Below are positions 62,682-64,000 of a DNA stretch of 64,000 bases, one piece after another; the first letter of the stretch is position 1, and each line of letters starts with the position of its first letter. The notes below the pieces were generated by a model. That model did no database searches. It saw only the letters and a list, made by a program, of their open reading frames with translations, and was not told where the DNA came from. This stretch comes from Protaetiibacter sp. SSC-01 (GTDB taxonomy: Bacteria > Actinomycetota > Actinomycetes > Actinomycetales > Microbacteriaceae): positions 1,922,001 through 1,986,000 of the forward strand of contig NZ_CP059987.1 of the NCBI RefSeq assembly GCF_014483895.1. The letters are read 5' to 3'. The translations under genes and the position numbers were made by a program.

Positions 62682-63848
62682 ATGCCCACGGCCGAACCCC
62701 ACATCCTCCGCGCCTCGACGAGCGCCGACTTCCTCGCCTCGGTGCCCGCGATCTGCGGCTTCACCGCCCGGAACAGCGTGGTGGTGGTGCCTTTCGCAGG
62801 AAAGCAAGGCCGGGGCGCGTTCCGCTTCGACCTTCCCGTCGACGACCGCACCGCGACGACGGCCGCGCTCGCCAAGTCCATCCCCGAGTTCGTGCGGCGC
62901 ATGCCGGGCACCGACGGGGTCGCGGTCATCGTCTACACCGACGGCACGTTCGCTGAGCGCCGTGGAACGCCGCACCTCGAGCTCTGGAGGGCGATCCGCC
63001 CCCGGTTGCGGAAGGCGGGTTTCGCCATCAAGGAGGCGGCGGTGGTCGCGGCGGACGGATGGGCGAGCTACCTGGATCCCGGCCGCCCGCTCGGCGGTCG
63101 CCCTCTCGACGAGATCACCGGAAGCCGCATGGCGCTCGAGGCGGCCTACCACGTCGACCGCATCGCCGACCTCCATGCGTGGAGCTCGCTCCCCGACCCC
63201 GACCCCCGGATCGCGCAGCACGTGGCGGTCGCGATCGACGACCTCGTGTACTACGACGAGCGCCTCGACGCGTTCGGTGTCGCGCATCCGTACACGCCTG
63301 ATCCGATCTCGCTCGCCGAGCGGATGCTGAGCGCCCCCGCGCACGAGCTCGGCATCGATGCGCTCGCGGAGATCGTCGTCACGTGCGACGCTCCGGCCCT
63401 TCGGGATGTGCTGCTGATCGCCCTCGCCGGTGGCCGAGAGCGCGGCGAGAACGCGCTGAGGTTCCAGCTCGACGCATACGATCGGCAGGCTGCGACGGGC
63501 GAATCGTTCGACGAGCAGGCGCTCGCCGACATCGGGAACCGCCCGGACGACGACGACCTCATCATGGTGGGGCGATCGCAGTTCCGCCCGAACGCGAAGC
63601 ATCTGGAGGCGAGCATCGAGGCGCTTCGGCGCGCCGCCGCCCACGCACCTCGGCCCCGGAGGGCCGGGCCGCTCTGTGTCCTGGCCTGGATGCTGTGGGC
63701 ACGAGGCCTGATGTCGCCGGCGTCGCAGATGCAGGCGCTCGCCTACGAGTGCGACCCCGACCTTCGGATGGTCGAGACGATCGAATGGCTCCTTTCGTCC
63801 GGACCGCCGGAGTGGGGGTACCGCGTCGCGACAGATGTGCAGAGCTGA
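62682..63848 (+). CDS. DUF4192 family protein
   Basis: This 388-residue protein has the DUF4192 opening block, ILRASTSADFLASVPAICGF followed by TARNSVVVVPFAG, then a long variable middle. GPLCVLAWMLWARGLMSPAS and MQALAYECDPDLRMVETIEW stand near the C-terminus, the typical end of the family. It is found widely in actinobacteria and its function is unknown. It is probably cytosolic. GAATCT lies 6 bases before the ATG, with no Shine-Dalgarno. Confidence 0.85.
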   Translation: MPTAEPHILRASTSADFLASVPAICGFTARNSVVVVPFAGKQGRGAFRFDLPVDDRTATTAALAKSIPEFVRRMPGTDGVAVIVYTDGTFAERRGTPHLELWRAIRPRLRKAGFAIKEAAVVAADGWASYLDPGRPLGGRPLDEITGSRMALEAAYHVDRIADLHAWSSLPDPDPRIAQHVAVAIDDLVYYDERLDAFGVAHPYTPDPISLAERMLSAPAHELGIDALAEIVVTCDAPALRDVLLIALAGGRERGENALRFQLDAYDRQAATGESFDEQALADIGNRPDDDDLIMVGRSQFRPNAKHLEASIEALRRAAAHAPRPRRAGPLCVLAWMLWARGLMSPASQMQALAYECDPDLRMVETIEWLLSSGPPEWGYRVATDVQS

Positions 63849-63963
63849 GTCGTTCTGCACACGCTCAACATGGCGAAGATCTCGGTGTCCGACGGGTCAG
63901 GCGATCGCGTCGGGCTGAACGTGGGGCCTATCCAAGCACCGATCTTCGCGCTATTTTCAGTAT

Positions 63964-64000
63964 GTGGTGAAGATAGCGACGCTCAAGCGACCGGATGCCA
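63964..64000 (+). CDS. Possible 5' end of a further gene, cut by window edge
   Basis: GTGGTGAAGATAGCGACGCT opens a frame that stays open to the edge (VVKIATLKRPDA). Only 12 codons are visible and there is no clear ribosome-binding site, so this is a weak call. Confidence 0.2.
   Translation, partial: MVKIATLKRPDA

Overview
The window looks like a chromosomal stretch of a high-GC actinobacterium, most likely a member of the Microbacteriaceae. The evidence is the strongly G+C-rich codon use, the gene set (lepA, rpsT, holA, comEC/comEA and leuS in one cluster), frequent GTG starts, many start codons sitting 6-7 bases after a TAnnnT box (leaderless style), and short dispersed intergenic repeats ending in an ACTCAACCAGCG-type sequence. 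The genus cannot be fixed by reading alone. No rRNA, tRNA, CRISPR array, transposase or integrase was seen.

Layout. 1-14.9 kb is core: two DUF1990 paralogues, lepA, a DUF4190 membrane protein, rpsT, holA, comEC and comEA, leuS, a YaeQ-like protein, and the divergent folate genes pabB/pabC followed by a DedA-like protein. 15-18.2 kb is a four-gene quaternary-amine (OpuC/ProU-type) ABC importer, then a TetR regulator, an App1-like protein, a small membrane protein and an AlkZ-like winged-helix protein. 21.8-29.5 kb holds a GH3 lipoprotein (NagZ-like) and an alpha-glucoside importer with a GH13 enzyme and a LacI regulator. 29.7-36.9 kb is accessory metabolism: a DHA2 drug exporter, two alpha/beta hydrolases, an LLM-class monooxygenase, a Ser/Thr kinase with a frameshifted GAF domain, and a 2-nitropropane dioxygenase-like enzyme preceded by a 51-residue zinc-ribbon protein. 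37.0-43.0 kb is a cellobiose operon (cebE-cebF-cebG-bglC-cebR) with two perfect CebR-type palindromes in its promoter.

43.0-60.4 kb is a defence island. It holds a type IV-like endonuclease with HTH, ScoMcrA-like SRA and PD-(D/E)XK regions (43.8 kb); a Res and Mod pair of type III restriction-modification style; a divergent, visibly AT-richer FRG-domain gene; a SNF2/RapA-like helicase; a membrane protein with a central coiled coil; and mcrB-mcrC with a small HTH gene. The Mod/Res + SNF2 + FRG + membrane-protein block is the best candidate for an under-described system. The mcrBC block is bracketed by two 32-base near-direct repeats. After the island come an MFS exporter with a divergent MarR regulator over a palindrome-rich shared promoter, and a DUF4192 protein.

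Two families of dispersed repeats run through the window and interact with genes. One family supplies the stop codon of at least two genes. The other sits in frame inside pabB, adding about 37 residues, and forms the C-terminus of the AlkZ-like protein.
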